In this document: piece by piece, positions 5,490-11,251 of the stretch | How positions within the stretch are numbered: position 1 is the stretch's first letter | Layout: each line of letters begins with the position of its first letter | Assembly: GCA_040753075.1 (NCBI GenBank) | Contig: JBFMHA010000089.1 | Location: forward strand, 1-11,251 | DNA length: 11,251 nt | Source: UBA6814 sp040753075 | Lineage (GTDB): Bacteria > Desulfobacterota > Desulfovibrionia > Desulfovibrionales > Desulfovibrionaceae | Direction: 5' to 3' | Translations under genes and position numbers: made by a program | Notes under the pieces: model-generated | What the model saw: only the letters and a program-made list of their open reading frames with translations | What the model was told of the DNA's origin: nothing | Databases searched by the model: none

Positions 5490-7478
5490 ATGAGCGCAGA
5501 CAAGAAGATCGAGAGCATGATGCAGGAACAGCGGCTCTTCCCCCCGCCGGCGGAGGGCAAGGCCCGCGCCCACGTGAAAAGCATGGAGGAGTACCAGGCC
5601 CTGTACGACGCCTCCATGAAGGACCCCGAGGGCTTCTGGAAGAAGCGCACCATGGAGCTTCTCACCTGGTTCAAGGAGCCCACCAATATCCTCGAGTACG
5701 ACTTCGTGAACCCGGACATCAAGTGGTTCCAGGACGGCGAGCTGAACGTGGCCTACAACTGCCTGGACCGCCACCTCCAGGGCCCCCGCCGCAACAAGGC
5801 GGCCATCATCTGGCAGGGCGAGCCCGAGGGCGACGTCAAGGTCTACACCTACCAGATGCTGCACGACGAGGTGAACAAGTTCGCCAACGTGCTCAAGAAG
5901 ATGGGCGTCAAGCGCGGGGACCGGGTCTCCATCTACCTGCCCATGATCCCTGAGCTGTCCATCGCCATGCTGGCCTGCGCCCGCATCGGGGCCATGCACT
6001 CCATCGTGTTCGCCGGGTTCTCGGCCATGAGCCTGCAGAACCGCATCCAGGACTGCGAGGCCAAGGTGCTGGTCACCGCCGACGCGGTGCTGCGCGCCGG
6101 CCGCACCATCGCGCTCAAGGGCAACGCCGACGAGGCCCTGAAGAACTGCCCCACGGTGCAGAAGTGCGTGGTGGTCAAGCGCGGCGGCAACAACATCGAC
6201 ATGGCCGAGGGCCGCGACGTCTGGTGGCACGACGAGATGGCCGCCCCGGACGTGCAGGGCTTCTGCGAGCCCGAAAGCATGAAAGCCGAGGACATCCTCT
6301 TCATCCTCTACACCTCGGGCTCCACCGGCAAGCCCAAGGGCGTGGTGCACACCACCGGCGGCTACCTGACCTACGTGGCCAGCACCATGCAGTACGTGTT
6401 CGACCTGCAGGAGGACGACGTCCACTGGTGCACCGCGGACATCGGCTGGGTCACGGGCCACAGCTACATCGTGTACGGCCCGCTGTCCGTGGGCGCCACC
6501 TCCCTCATGTTCGAGGGCGTGCCCACCTTCCCCCATCCCGACCGGTTCTGGCAGATCTGCGAGAAGTTCAAGGTCAACATCTTCTACACCGCGCCCACGG
6601 TCATCCGCTCCCTCATGCGCGAGGGCGAGGACTGGACCCGCAAGCACGACCTGTCCTCCCTGCGCATCCTGGGTTCGGTGGGCGAGCCCATCAACCCCGA
6701 GGCCTGGATGTGGTACCACGAGAACGTGGGCAAGGGGAAACTGCCCATCGTGGACACCTGGTGGCAGACCGAAACCGGCGGCATCCTCATCTCGGCCATG
6801 CCGTTCGTCACCACCCTCAAGCCCGGCTCGGCCACCCTGCCCCTGCCCGGAGTCGAGGCCAAGGTGATCACCGCCGAGGCCGCCGACTGCGGGGCCAACG
6901 AGGGCGGCCACCTGGTCATCACCAAGCCCTGGCCCGGCATGCTGCGCGGGGTGTTCGGCGACCCGGCCCGGTTCAAGTCCCAGTACTTCGAGCGGTTCAA
7001 GGGCATGTACGAGTCCGGCGACGGAGCGCGCCGCGACGGCGAGGACTACTTCTGGGTCATGGGCCGGCTGGACGACGTGATCAACGTGTCCGGCCACCGC
7101 ATGGGCACCGCCGAGGTGGAGAGCGCCCTGGTGTCCCACCCGGCCGTGGCCGAGGCCGCGGTGGTGGGCATGCCCCACGCCATCAAGGGCGAGGGCATCT
7201 TCGCCTACGTCACCCTGCGGGCCGACGTGGAGGAGTCCGAGGAGCTGCGCAAGGAGCTCAAGGTCCACGTGCGCAAGGAGATCGGCCCCATCGCCACTCC
7301 CGAGGCCATCCAGTTCGCCCCGGGCCTGCCCAAGACCCGCTCGGGCAAGATCATGCGCCGGGTGCTGCGCAAGATCGCCGCGGGCCAGACCAGCGAGTTC
7401 GGCGACACCTCCACCCTGGCCGACCCGGGCGTGGTCAACGACCTCATCGCCGGGTTCCAGCAGCTCATGCCCAAATAG
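5490..7478 (+). CDS. acs: Acetyl-CoA synthetase (AMP-forming)
   Basis: A 662-residue cytosolic enzyme converting acetate, ATP and CoA to acetyl-CoA, AMP and pyrophosphate through acetyl-AMP. Family motifs are intact: the phosphate-binding loop YTSGSTGKPKG (274-284), WWQTETGG (424-431) with the bulky Trp expected of acetate-specific members, ESGDGARRD (508-516), GRLDDVINVSGHR (525-537) at the hinge and C-terminal domain, and PKTRSGKIMRR (614-624). Lys620 matches the catalytic lysine that is reversibly acetylated in characterised Acs proteins, so it may be controlled that way. Length is close to E. coli Acs (652). I chose the ATG at 5490 for its AGGAG 10 nt upstream; the frame opens at 5427 but adds only low-complexity residues. 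It appears to be a single-gene unit with a terminator on each side. Confidence 0.97.
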   Translation: MSADKKIESMMQEQRLFPPPAEGKARAHVKSMEEYQALYDASMKDPEGFWKKRTMELLTWFKEPTNILEYDFVNPDIKWFQDGELNVAYNCLDRHLQGPRRNKAAIIWQGEPEGDVKVYTYQMLHDEVNKFANVLKKMGVKRGDRVSIYLPMIPELSIAMLACARIGAMHSIVFAGFSAMSLQNRIQDCEAKVLVTADAVLRAGRTIALKGNADEALKNCPTVQKCVVVKRGGNNIDMAEGRDVWWHDEMAAPDVQGFCEPESMKAEDILFILYTSGSTGKPKGVVHTTGGYLTYVASTMQYVFDLQEDDVHWCTADIGWVTGHSYIVYGPLSVGATSLMFEGVPTFPHPDRFWQICEKFKVNIFYTAPTVIRSLMREGEDWTRKHDLSSLRILGSVGEPINPEAWMWYHENVGKGKLPIVDTWWQTETGGILISAMPFVTTLKPGSATLPLPGVEAKVITAEAADCGANEGGHLVITKPWPGMLRGVFGDPARFKSQYFERFKGMYESGDGARRDGEDYFWVMGRLDDVINVSGHRMGTAEVESALVSHPAVAEAAVVGMPHAIKGEGIFAYVTLRADVEESEELRKELKVHVRKEIGPIATPEAIQFAPGLPKTRSGKIMRRVLRKIAAGQTSEFGDTSTLADPGVVNDLIAGFQQLMPK

Positions 7479-7503
7479 GGCAGGCGCCGCGAAGGAAATG
7501 AAG

Positions 7504-7539
7504 AAGGCCCGGGGGCGCAAGCCTCCGGGCCTTTGCTTT
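7504..7539. terminator. Bidirectional terminator between convergent acs and moaB/mogA-like genes
   Basis: Arms of 13 nt (7504-7516 and 7521-7533) pair with a single G-T wobble around a stable GCAA tetraloop. Plus-strand transcripts from acs meet TTTGCTTT after the stem. Minus-strand transcripts from the moaB/mogA-like gene meet the T-rich CTTCTTCATTTCC. It lies between the two converging stop codons and plausibly serves both genes. Confidence 0.85.
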
Positions 7540-7550
7540 CGGGATGCCCC

Positions 7551-8354
7551 CTACCGCGCGCAGTCGCTCGGGTCGCCCTGAAGCTTGGCGATGGCGTGGG
7601 CCGCGGCCGGGAGCACCGCGTCCAGGTTCTCGGCCACGGCCTTGGGCGAGCCGGGCAGGTTGACGACCAGGGAGAGGCCGATGGTCCCGGCCGCTGCCCG
7701 GGAGATGGCGCCGTGCGGGGTCTTGGCCAGGCTCAAGGAGGTCATGGCCCGCTCGAACCCGGGCAGCCGCTTCTCGATGAGGCTGAGGGTGGTCTCCGGG
7801 GCCGTGTCCCGGGGGCCCAGGCCGGTGCCGCCGCTGGTCAGGATGAGGTCGAAGCCCTGGTCCAGGGCCAGGTGGGCCAAGAGGTGCCTGAGCTGGGCCG
7901 GCTCGTCCGGGATGAGGAAGTCCGCGGCCAGGGAGAGGTCCAGGGCCTGCCCCGCCTTCTCCCGGATGAGCGGCGCGCACTTGTCCTCGCGCAAACCGGC
8001 CGCGCCCTTGTCCGAGAGCACGATGACCGCCAGGGACAATCCCGTGCGCCAGGCATGGAGCCCCGCCCTGGCCGGCAGCCTCGCCTCGGCCCCGGCCCGC
8101 ACCGCCTGGGCCCGCACCGTGAGCCCGCCGCCCCCCGCAGCCGGGACCAGGACGCAGCCCTGCGCCTGGAGCAGCGGCTCGTCCAGCTTGAGTCCCAGGT
8201 ACGTCCCTGCCCGCAGCCGGGGCAGGGGGGCGGCCGCGGGCAGGGCCAGGCCGGCGAAGCCCGCGTCGGCCCAGGCCGGAATCGCCAGGGCGGTGGCCCC
8301 GGCCGGGACCGCCAGGGGCTCGGGATTGGTCAGCAGCAGGGCGGGTTGGGTCAT
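7551..8354 (-). CDS. MogA/MoaB-family molybdenum cofactor biosynthesis protein with extra N-terminal region
   Basis: A 267-residue protein. Residues about 106-262 are a complete MogA/MoaB domain, the family that adenylylates molybdopterin before metal insertion. Visible motifs are VIVLSDKGAAGLREDK (110-125), LILTSGGTGLGPRDTAPETT (170-189), GFERAMTSLSLAKTPHGAIS (199-218) and NLPGSPKAVAENL (232-244). Residues 1-105 are additional: Ala/Pro/Gly-rich and probably beta-rich (LRAGTYLGLKLDEPLLQAQG, 47-66). I do not recognise them; a divergent MOSC-like or accessory fold is possible. MogA/MoaB alone has about 160-195 residues. I chose the ATG at 8352-8354 because GAGG lies 5 nt upstream. An in-frame ATG at 8391-8393 adds 13 residues but has no properly spaced Shine-Dalgarno. 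MoaB and MogA cannot be told apart here. Confidence 0.88.
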   Translation of the reverse strand: MTQPALLLTNPEPLAVPAGATALAIPAWADAGFAGLALPAAAPLPRLRAGTYLGLKLDEPLLQAQGCVLVPAAGGGGLTVRAQAVRAGAEARLPARAGLHAWRTGLSLAVIVLSDKGAAGLREDKCAPLIREKAGQALDLSLAADFLIPDEPAQLRHLLAHLALDQGFDLILTSGGTGLGPRDTAPETTLSLIEKRLPGFERAMTSLSLAKTPHGAISRAAAGTIGLSLVVNLPGSPKAVAENLDAVLPAAAHAIAKLQGDPSDCAR

Positions 8355-8368
8355 GGCGGCCTCGCAGT

Positions 8369-8384
8369 CCGGCCCGCGGGCCGG
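8369..8384. promoter_or_regulatory. 16-bp perfect palindrome upstream of the moaB/mogA-like gene
   Basis: CCGGCCCGCGGGCCGG is a perfect 16-bp palindrome 15 bp upstream of the chosen moaB/mogA-like start. It lies in the 126-bp gap shared with divergent rfbA. It could be an operator or RNA structure in the 5' leader, but a pure GC palindrome in GC-rich DNA may also arise by chance. Confidence 0.3.
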
Positions 8385-8392
8385 GTCTTTCA

Positions 8393-8404
8393 TTCCCCGG
8401 GGAA
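8393..8404. promoter_or_regulatory. 12-bp palindrome in the moaB-rfbA divergent region
   Basis: TTCCCCGGGGAA is a perfect 12-bp palindrome. It sits in a slightly longer imperfect dyad (CATT to AATG, with one extra A on the right) between the two divergent genes. The A/T flanks make it more operator-like than the GC-only palindrome next to it. No regulator gene is nearby, and no matching family is recognised. Confidence 0.3.
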
Positions 8405-8480
8405 ATGTCGTAGCCTTCCGGCTTCCGGGCGTCTGCGCCAGGATTTCAAGAAAACCCGAACGTTGTCAACGAGGCTTCCG

Positions 8481-9362
8481 ATGAAGGGCATCATCCTGGC
8501 CGGCGGGTCGGGGACCCGGCTCTATCCCCTGACCCTGGCGGTGAGCAAGCAGCTCCTGCCGGTCTACGACAAGCCCATGATCTACTATTCCCTGTCGGTG
8601 CTCATGCTGGCCGGGATCCGGGACATCCTCATCATCTCCACGCCCCAGGACACCCCGCGGTTCCAGGCCATCTTCCGGGACGGCAAGGAGCTGGGCCTGA
8701 ACTTCTCCTACGCGGTGCAGGAGAAGCCCGAGGGCCTGGCCCAGGCCTTCCTCATCGGCCGGGAGTTCATCGGGAGCGACACCGTGTGCCTGGTGCTCGG
8801 GGACAACATCTTCTACGGCCAGGGCCTGTCCGTGCTCCTGCAGACCTGCGCCAGGCTGTCCAGCGGGGGCATCGTGTTCGGCTACAAGGTGCGCGACCCG
8901 CAGCGCTACGGCGTGGTGGAGTTCGACGCCCTGCACAACGTCATCAGCATCGAGGAGAAGCCGGCCGAACCCAAGAGCCGCTACGCCGTGACCGGGCTGT
9001 ACTTCTACGACAACCAGGTCTGCGACATCGCCGCCGGCCTCGCCCCCTCGCCCCGGGGCGAACTGGAGATCACCGACCTGAACAACGCGTACCTGCGGCA
9101 GGGCAAGCTCAAGGTGGAGTTCTTCGGCCGCGGCCTGGCCTGGCTGGACACCGGCACCTTCGAATCCCTGCACCAGGCCGCAGGGTTCGTGCAGGTGGTG
9201 CAGGAACGGCAGGGACTCATCGTGGCCTGCATCGAGGAGATCGCCTGGCGCATGGGCTACATCGGCCTGGAGCAGCTCGACCGGCTGTCCGGGCGCTACA
9301 ACAACACCTACGGCCGGTACCTGCGGGAGCTGGTGGCGGAGGCCTCGGGCAAGCGGCGCTGA
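8481..9362 (+). CDS. rfbA: Glucose-1-phosphate thymidylyltransferase (RmlA/RfbA)
   Basis: A 293-residue cytosolic nucleotidyltransferase joining dTTP and glucose-1-phosphate into dTDP-glucose, the first step to dTDP-rhamnose and related O-antigen or glycan sugars. The motifs are classic: GGSGTRLYPLT (8-18), KQLLPVYDKPMIYYSLSVLM (23-42), LGDNIFYGQGL (106-116), VVEFD (145-149), EEKP (158-161), AVTGLYFYDN (169-178), GELEITDLNN (193-202) and AWLDTGT (220-226). Length matches RmlA (about 292). The frame is open from 7533, but the N-terminus at 8481 is exact for the family and has GAGG 6 nt upstream. No rfbB, rfbC or rfbD lies beside it, so the rest of the pathway must be elsewhere. Confidence 0.97.
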   Translation: MKGIILAGGSGTRLYPLTLAVSKQLLPVYDKPMIYYSLSVLMLAGIRDILIISTPQDTPRFQAIFRDGKELGLNFSYAVQEKPEGLAQAFLIGREFIGSDTVCLVLGDNIFYGQGLSVLLQTCARLSSGGIVFGYKVRDPQRYGVVEFDALHNVISIEEKPAEPKSRYAVTGLYFYDNQVCDIAAGLAPSPRGELEITDLNNAYLRQGKLKVEFFGRGLAWLDTGTFESLHQAAGFVQVVQERQGLIVACIEEIAWRMGYIGLEQLDRLSGRYNNTYGRYLRELVAEASGKRR

Positions 9363-9376
9363 GCCCGCCCGAAAAC

Positions 9377-9409
9377 CAAAAAGGGACCACGGCCTGCGCC
9401 ATGGTCCCT
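9377..9409 (-). terminator. Intrinsic terminator of the 47-residue protein gene
   Basis: AGGGACCA (9382-9389) pairs with TGGTCCCT (9402-9409). After one mismatch the stem continues as GGC/GCC around a CTGC loop. On the minus strand the stem is followed by a five-T tract (9382-9378) and then GGTTTT, as expected for a terminator of the minus-strand small gene. On the plus strand the hairpin is followed by A-rich sequence, so any effect on rfbA transcripts would be weaker. Confidence 0.75.
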
Positions 9410-9440
9410 GCAAAAAAGATCCGGCCCGGCCGGTGGCGGC

Positions 9441-9584
9441 CTAGTGGTGGGGATTCTTGCTGTTCTGGTAGATGCGGTAGAAGGCCGTGCCCACGATGAG
9501 GGCCATGTAGGCGTAGATCAGGGACACGCCCAGGTAGCCCTGGGGGGTGCTGTGGATGGCGTTCATGAAGAGTTCCGCGAACAT
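9441..9584 (-). CDS. Small single-TM membrane protein, 47 residues
   Basis: The frame encodes MFAELFMNAIHSTPQGYLGV, then a hydrophobic stretch up to about residue 37 (SLIYAYMALIVGTAF), and ends YRIYQNSKNPHH. A consensus AGGAGG Shine-Dalgarno lies 6 nt before the ATG, and a good intrinsic terminator follows about 32 nt after the stop. This is strong evidence for a real monocistronic gene. The predicted product is one membrane helix with a short amphipathic N-terminus and a basic, His-ended tail, most likely facing the cytoplasm. I do not recognise the family. Its size suits an accessory subunit of a transporter or respiratory complex, but no large partner gene is adjacent. It is divergent from the rlmD-like gene, with 57 bp between the starts. 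Confidence 0.82.
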   Translation of the reverse strand: MFAELFMNAIHSTPQGYLGVSLIYAYMALIVGTAFYRIYQNSKNPHH

Positions 9585-9641
9585 GGTCGTCCTCCTGTTG
9601 TCATGAGACTCGAACCCGACTGATTGTCCGAAAAGGGAAAA

Positions 9642-11045
9642 ATGTCAAGCCATAGACTGCATTCCGAAGACTCCTCCCCCCTGGCCGTGGGCCGGGAGGT
9701 GGAGCTGGCCGTGGAGAAGTTGGCCCTGGGCGGAGCCGGCCTGGCCCGGTTCGAAGGCCTGGCCGTGTTCGTGGAGCGCGGCCTGCCCGGCCAGCGCGTG
9801 CTGGCCCGCGTCACCCTGGCCAAGAAACGCCACGCCGAGGCCGAAGTGCTGCGGGTCCTCTCCCCCTCCCCCCACCAGACGGAGCCCTTCTGTCCCCACT
9901 TCGGCGCCTGCGGAGGATGCTCCCACCAGGACCTCGGCTACGACCAGCAGCTCCACTGGAAGCACCTCCAGGTCCAGGAGACCCTGGCCCGCCTGGGCAA
10001 CCTGGGCGAGGCCGCCGCGGCCAAGGTCCTCCCCATCCTGCCCTCGCCCGAGACGCGCCACTTCCGCAACAAGATGGAGTTCGCCTTCGCCGGCGGCGCG
10101 GGCGAGCGCCTGTCCCTGGGCCTGCGGCCCCGCGGCTCGGCCGAGGGCCTGATCGACATCGAGACCTGCCAGCTCCAGTCCCCGCAAAGCGCCCGGATCG
10201 TCAACGCGGCCCGGGACTTCTGCCGCACCACCGGCTTCCCGGCCTACGACCCGGCCCGGGACTCCGGCCTGTGGCGGCACCTGGTGGTCCGCGAGGGCAA
10301 AGGCACGGGCCAATGCCTGGTCCACTGCATCACCGCGCCCTGGCGGCAGGCCGCCGAGGCGGTGGAGGCCCTGGCCGACCACCTGCACGCGGCGTTCCCG
10401 ACCCTCACCTCCTTTGTCCACTCCACCCGCCGCAACCGCCTGGCCGTGGCCCAGGGCGAAGTGCAGCGCTTCGCCACCGGCCCCGGCCACATCTTCGAGA
10501 ACCTCGGCCCCTTCACCTTCCGCATCTCGCCCGACGCCTTCTTCCAGACCAACACCCAGGCCGCCCACCTGCTCTACACCGCCGCCCTGGAGCTGGGCCG
10601 CCTCGATCCCGGCTGGACCGTCTGGGACCTCTACTGCGGCTCCGGAGGCCTGACCCTCTATGCGGCCAAGGCCTGCCACAAGGCCGTGGGCTTCGAGGCC
10701 GACCCGCGCAGCGTGGAGGACGCCCTCGCCAACGCCGCGGACAACGGCGTGCCCAACTGCGAATTCCACGCGGTGGACGTGCTGCACGCCCTGTCCCAGG
10801 CCCCCTACGCCCCGGACGCGGTCATCCTCGACCCGCCCCGCAGCGGCCTGCACCCGGACGGGGTGCGCGAGCTGCTGCGCCTGGCCCCCCGGCGCATCGT
10901 GTACGTGTCCTGCAACCCGGCCACCCTGGCCCGCGACCTGGCCGCGCTCAAGGAACGCTACGCCCTCGCCGCGGCCCGGCCCGTGGACCTGTTCCCCCAT
11001 TCGCCCCACATCGAGTGCGCGGCCTGCCTGGACCGGTTGAAATAA
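9642..11045 (+). CDS. rlmD: RlmD/RumA-like 23S rRNA (uracil-C5)-methyltransferase
   Basis: A 467-residue SAM-dependent RNA m5U methyltransferase. A TRAM RNA-binding domain covers about 14-73. The [4Fe-4S] cysteines are Cys84, Cys90 and Cys93 (CPHFGACGGC), with Cys176 as the likely fourth. The Rossmann SAM domain occupies about 300-467, with FFQTNTQAAHLLY (300-312), DLYCGSGGLTLYA (329-341), LDPPRSGLHPDG (396-407) and VSCNPATLARD (422-432), where Cys424 is the nucleophile. DLFPHSPHIE (449-458) carries the general base Glu458. In E. coli RlmD methylates U1939; some bacteria use one paralogue for several sites, so the exact target is uncertain. The ATG at 9642 has an AGGG just upstream (spacing about 4). 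A TTG at 9624 in frame adds six residues and has no Shine-Dalgarno. Confidence 0.92.
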   Translation: MSSHRLHSEDSSPLAVGREVELAVEKLALGGAGLARFEGLAVFVERGLPGQRVLARVTLAKKRHAEAEVLRVLSPSPHQTEPFCPHFGACGGCSHQDLGYDQQLHWKHLQVQETLARLGNLGEAAAAKVLPILPSPETRHFRNKMEFAFAGGAGERLSLGLRPRGSAEGLIDIETCQLQSPQSARIVNAARDFCRTTGFPAYDPARDSGLWRHLVVREGKGTGQCLVHCITAPWRQAAEAVEALADHLHAAFPTLTSFVHSTRRNRLAVAQGEVQRFATGPGHIFENLGPFTFRISPDAFFQTNTQAAHLLYTAALELGRLDPGWTVWDLYCGSGGLTLYAAKACHKAVGFEADPRSVEDALANAADNGVPNCEFHAVDVLHALSQAPYAPDAVILDPPRSGLHPDGVRELLRLAPRRIVYVSCNPATLARDLAALKERYALAAARPVDLFPHSPHIECAACLDRLK

Positions 11046-11102
11046 TCCGGCATCCCGGCTACAACCCATCCCCACGCAACCAAAACACCAAGGAGCACCA
11101 CC

Positions 11103-11189
11103 ATGGACTACATGTGGTTCGTCGGCGGCATCATCGTGGTCGGCATCGCCCTCTTCTTCCTGAAACAGAGCGCCTCCCAGGGCGACTAA
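11103..11189 (+). CDS. 28-residue single-TM microprotein
   Basis: A short frame encodes MDYMWFVGGIIVVGIALFFL followed by KQSASQGD. Residues about 4-20 form one very hydrophobic helix ending in a short polar tail. AAGGAG lies at 11090-11095, 7 nt before the ATG, which is near-ideal spacing, and a long perfect inverted repeat follows 14 nt after the stop. It lies 57 nt after the rlmD-like stop with no terminator between, so the two may share a transcript. I recognise no family; it does not look like CydX or KdpF. A small subunit or regulator of a membrane complex is the natural guess. Shine-Dalgarno, hydrophobic pattern and following hairpin together make it likely real. Confidence 0.72.
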   Translation: MDYMWFVGGIIVVGIALFFLKQSASQGD

Positions 11190-11203
11190 GAGAAGAAGCG
11201 AGA

Positions 11204-11251
11204 GGGGAGAGGGAACCCCCTTCTTTCTCAAGAAGGGGGTTCCCTCTCCCC
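11204..11251. terminator. 22-bp perfect inverted repeat, probable terminator after the microprotein gene
   Basis: The arms are 11204-11225 and 11230-11251, each 22 nt and perfectly complementary, around a TCTC loop. The right arm ends at the last base of the window, so the stem could be longer. No trailing T tract is visible. A nested alternative (GGGG pairing with CCCC, then CTTCTTTCT) would give a short hairpin with a T-rich tail. Perfect symmetry suggests it acts on both strands, which would fit a convergent gene to the right. It shares CGAGAGGG and GAACCCCC with the partial hairpin at the left edge. Confidence 0.65.

Noticed and set aside
5310..7520. 736-codon open frame antisense to acs
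   Set aside because: It lies opposite a full-length, motif-complete acs. Its product is a Gly/His/Val/Leu-rich low-complexity string typical of antisense frames in high-GC genes.
7533..8480. N-terminal extension of about 316 residues on rfbA
   Set aside because: The frame is open only because it is antisense to the moaB/mogA-like gene. The RmlA N-terminus begins exactly at 8481, with a Shine-Dalgarno just before it.
9601..9622. tRNA T-arm-like sequence on the minus strand (GGGTTCGAGTCTC)
   Set aside because: The flanking bases do not form the five-pair T stem, and no acceptor, D or anticodon arm is present. It is neither a tRNA nor a convincing attachment-site remnant.
9645..11231. 528-codon open frame antisense to the rlmD-like gene
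   Set aside because: The composition is again Gly/Ala/Val/Gln-rich without any domain, while the opposite strand encodes a complete methyltransferase.

Overview
The window is about 11.25 kb of very GC-rich, densely coded bacterial DNA. Several things fit a Desulfovibrionaceae-like Desulfobacterota (former deltaproteobacterial) diderm: the codon usage, a full-length AMP-forming acetyl-CoA synthetase, a cytosolic GAF/HD-GYP protein, a minimal Mla lipid-transport operon without mlaA/B/C, and tiny membrane-protein genes. This assignment rests on gene content and family recognition from memory. No database search was run.

Layout, left to right. (1) Positions 45-3601, minus strand: a tight operon mlaE-mlaF-mlaD-phosphoesterase. 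The mlaE stop overlaps the mlaF start, and the other two junctions are 13 and 8 nt. It encodes an inner-membrane lipid-transport permease, its ATPase, a long MCE protein with a predicted beta-rich C-terminus, and a small YfcE/MJ0936-type metallophosphoesterase. A partial hairpin follows the operon and runs off the left edge. (2) Positions 3602-5089: a divergent intergenic region with a good sigma-70-type promoter, then a GAF + HD-GYP cyclic-di-nucleotide phosphodiesterase with the full predicted metal-ligand set. (3) Positions 5088-5489: about 400 bp of non-coding DNA. It holds a compound inverted repeat starting on the HD-GYP stop codon, a strong intrinsic terminator, and the acs upstream region with a 10-bp direct repeat spaced 61 bp. 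(4) Positions 5490-7478: acs, then a hairpin terminator shared with the convergent gene. (5) Positions 7551-8354, minus strand: a MogA/MoaB-family molybdopterin protein with an extra N-terminal region of about 105 residues. It is divergent from (6) rfbA at 8481-9362, an orphan glucose-1-phosphate thymidylyltransferase. The gap between them carries two perfect palindromes. (7) Positions 9441-9584, minus strand: a 47-residue single-TM protein gene with a consensus Shine-Dalgarno and its own terminator. (8) Positions 9642-11045: an RlmD/RumA-like 23S rRNA m5U methyltransferase with [4Fe-4S] cysteines. A 28-residue single-TM microprotein gene (11103-11189) follows it, and then a 22-bp perfect inverted repeat that ends exactly at the window edge.

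Most of the window is housekeeping: envelope lipid homeostasis, c-di-GMP turnover, acetate activation, Moco and dTDP-sugar synthesis, and rRNA modification. The parts most worth attention are the long MlaD (a candidate one-protein trans-envelope lipid bridge), the two unannotated microprotein genes, the extra N-terminal region on the MoaB protein, the compound repeat at 5088-5206, and the related hairpins that follow the genes at both ends of the window. I saw no CRISPR array, prophage, insertion sequence, rRNA or tRNA.
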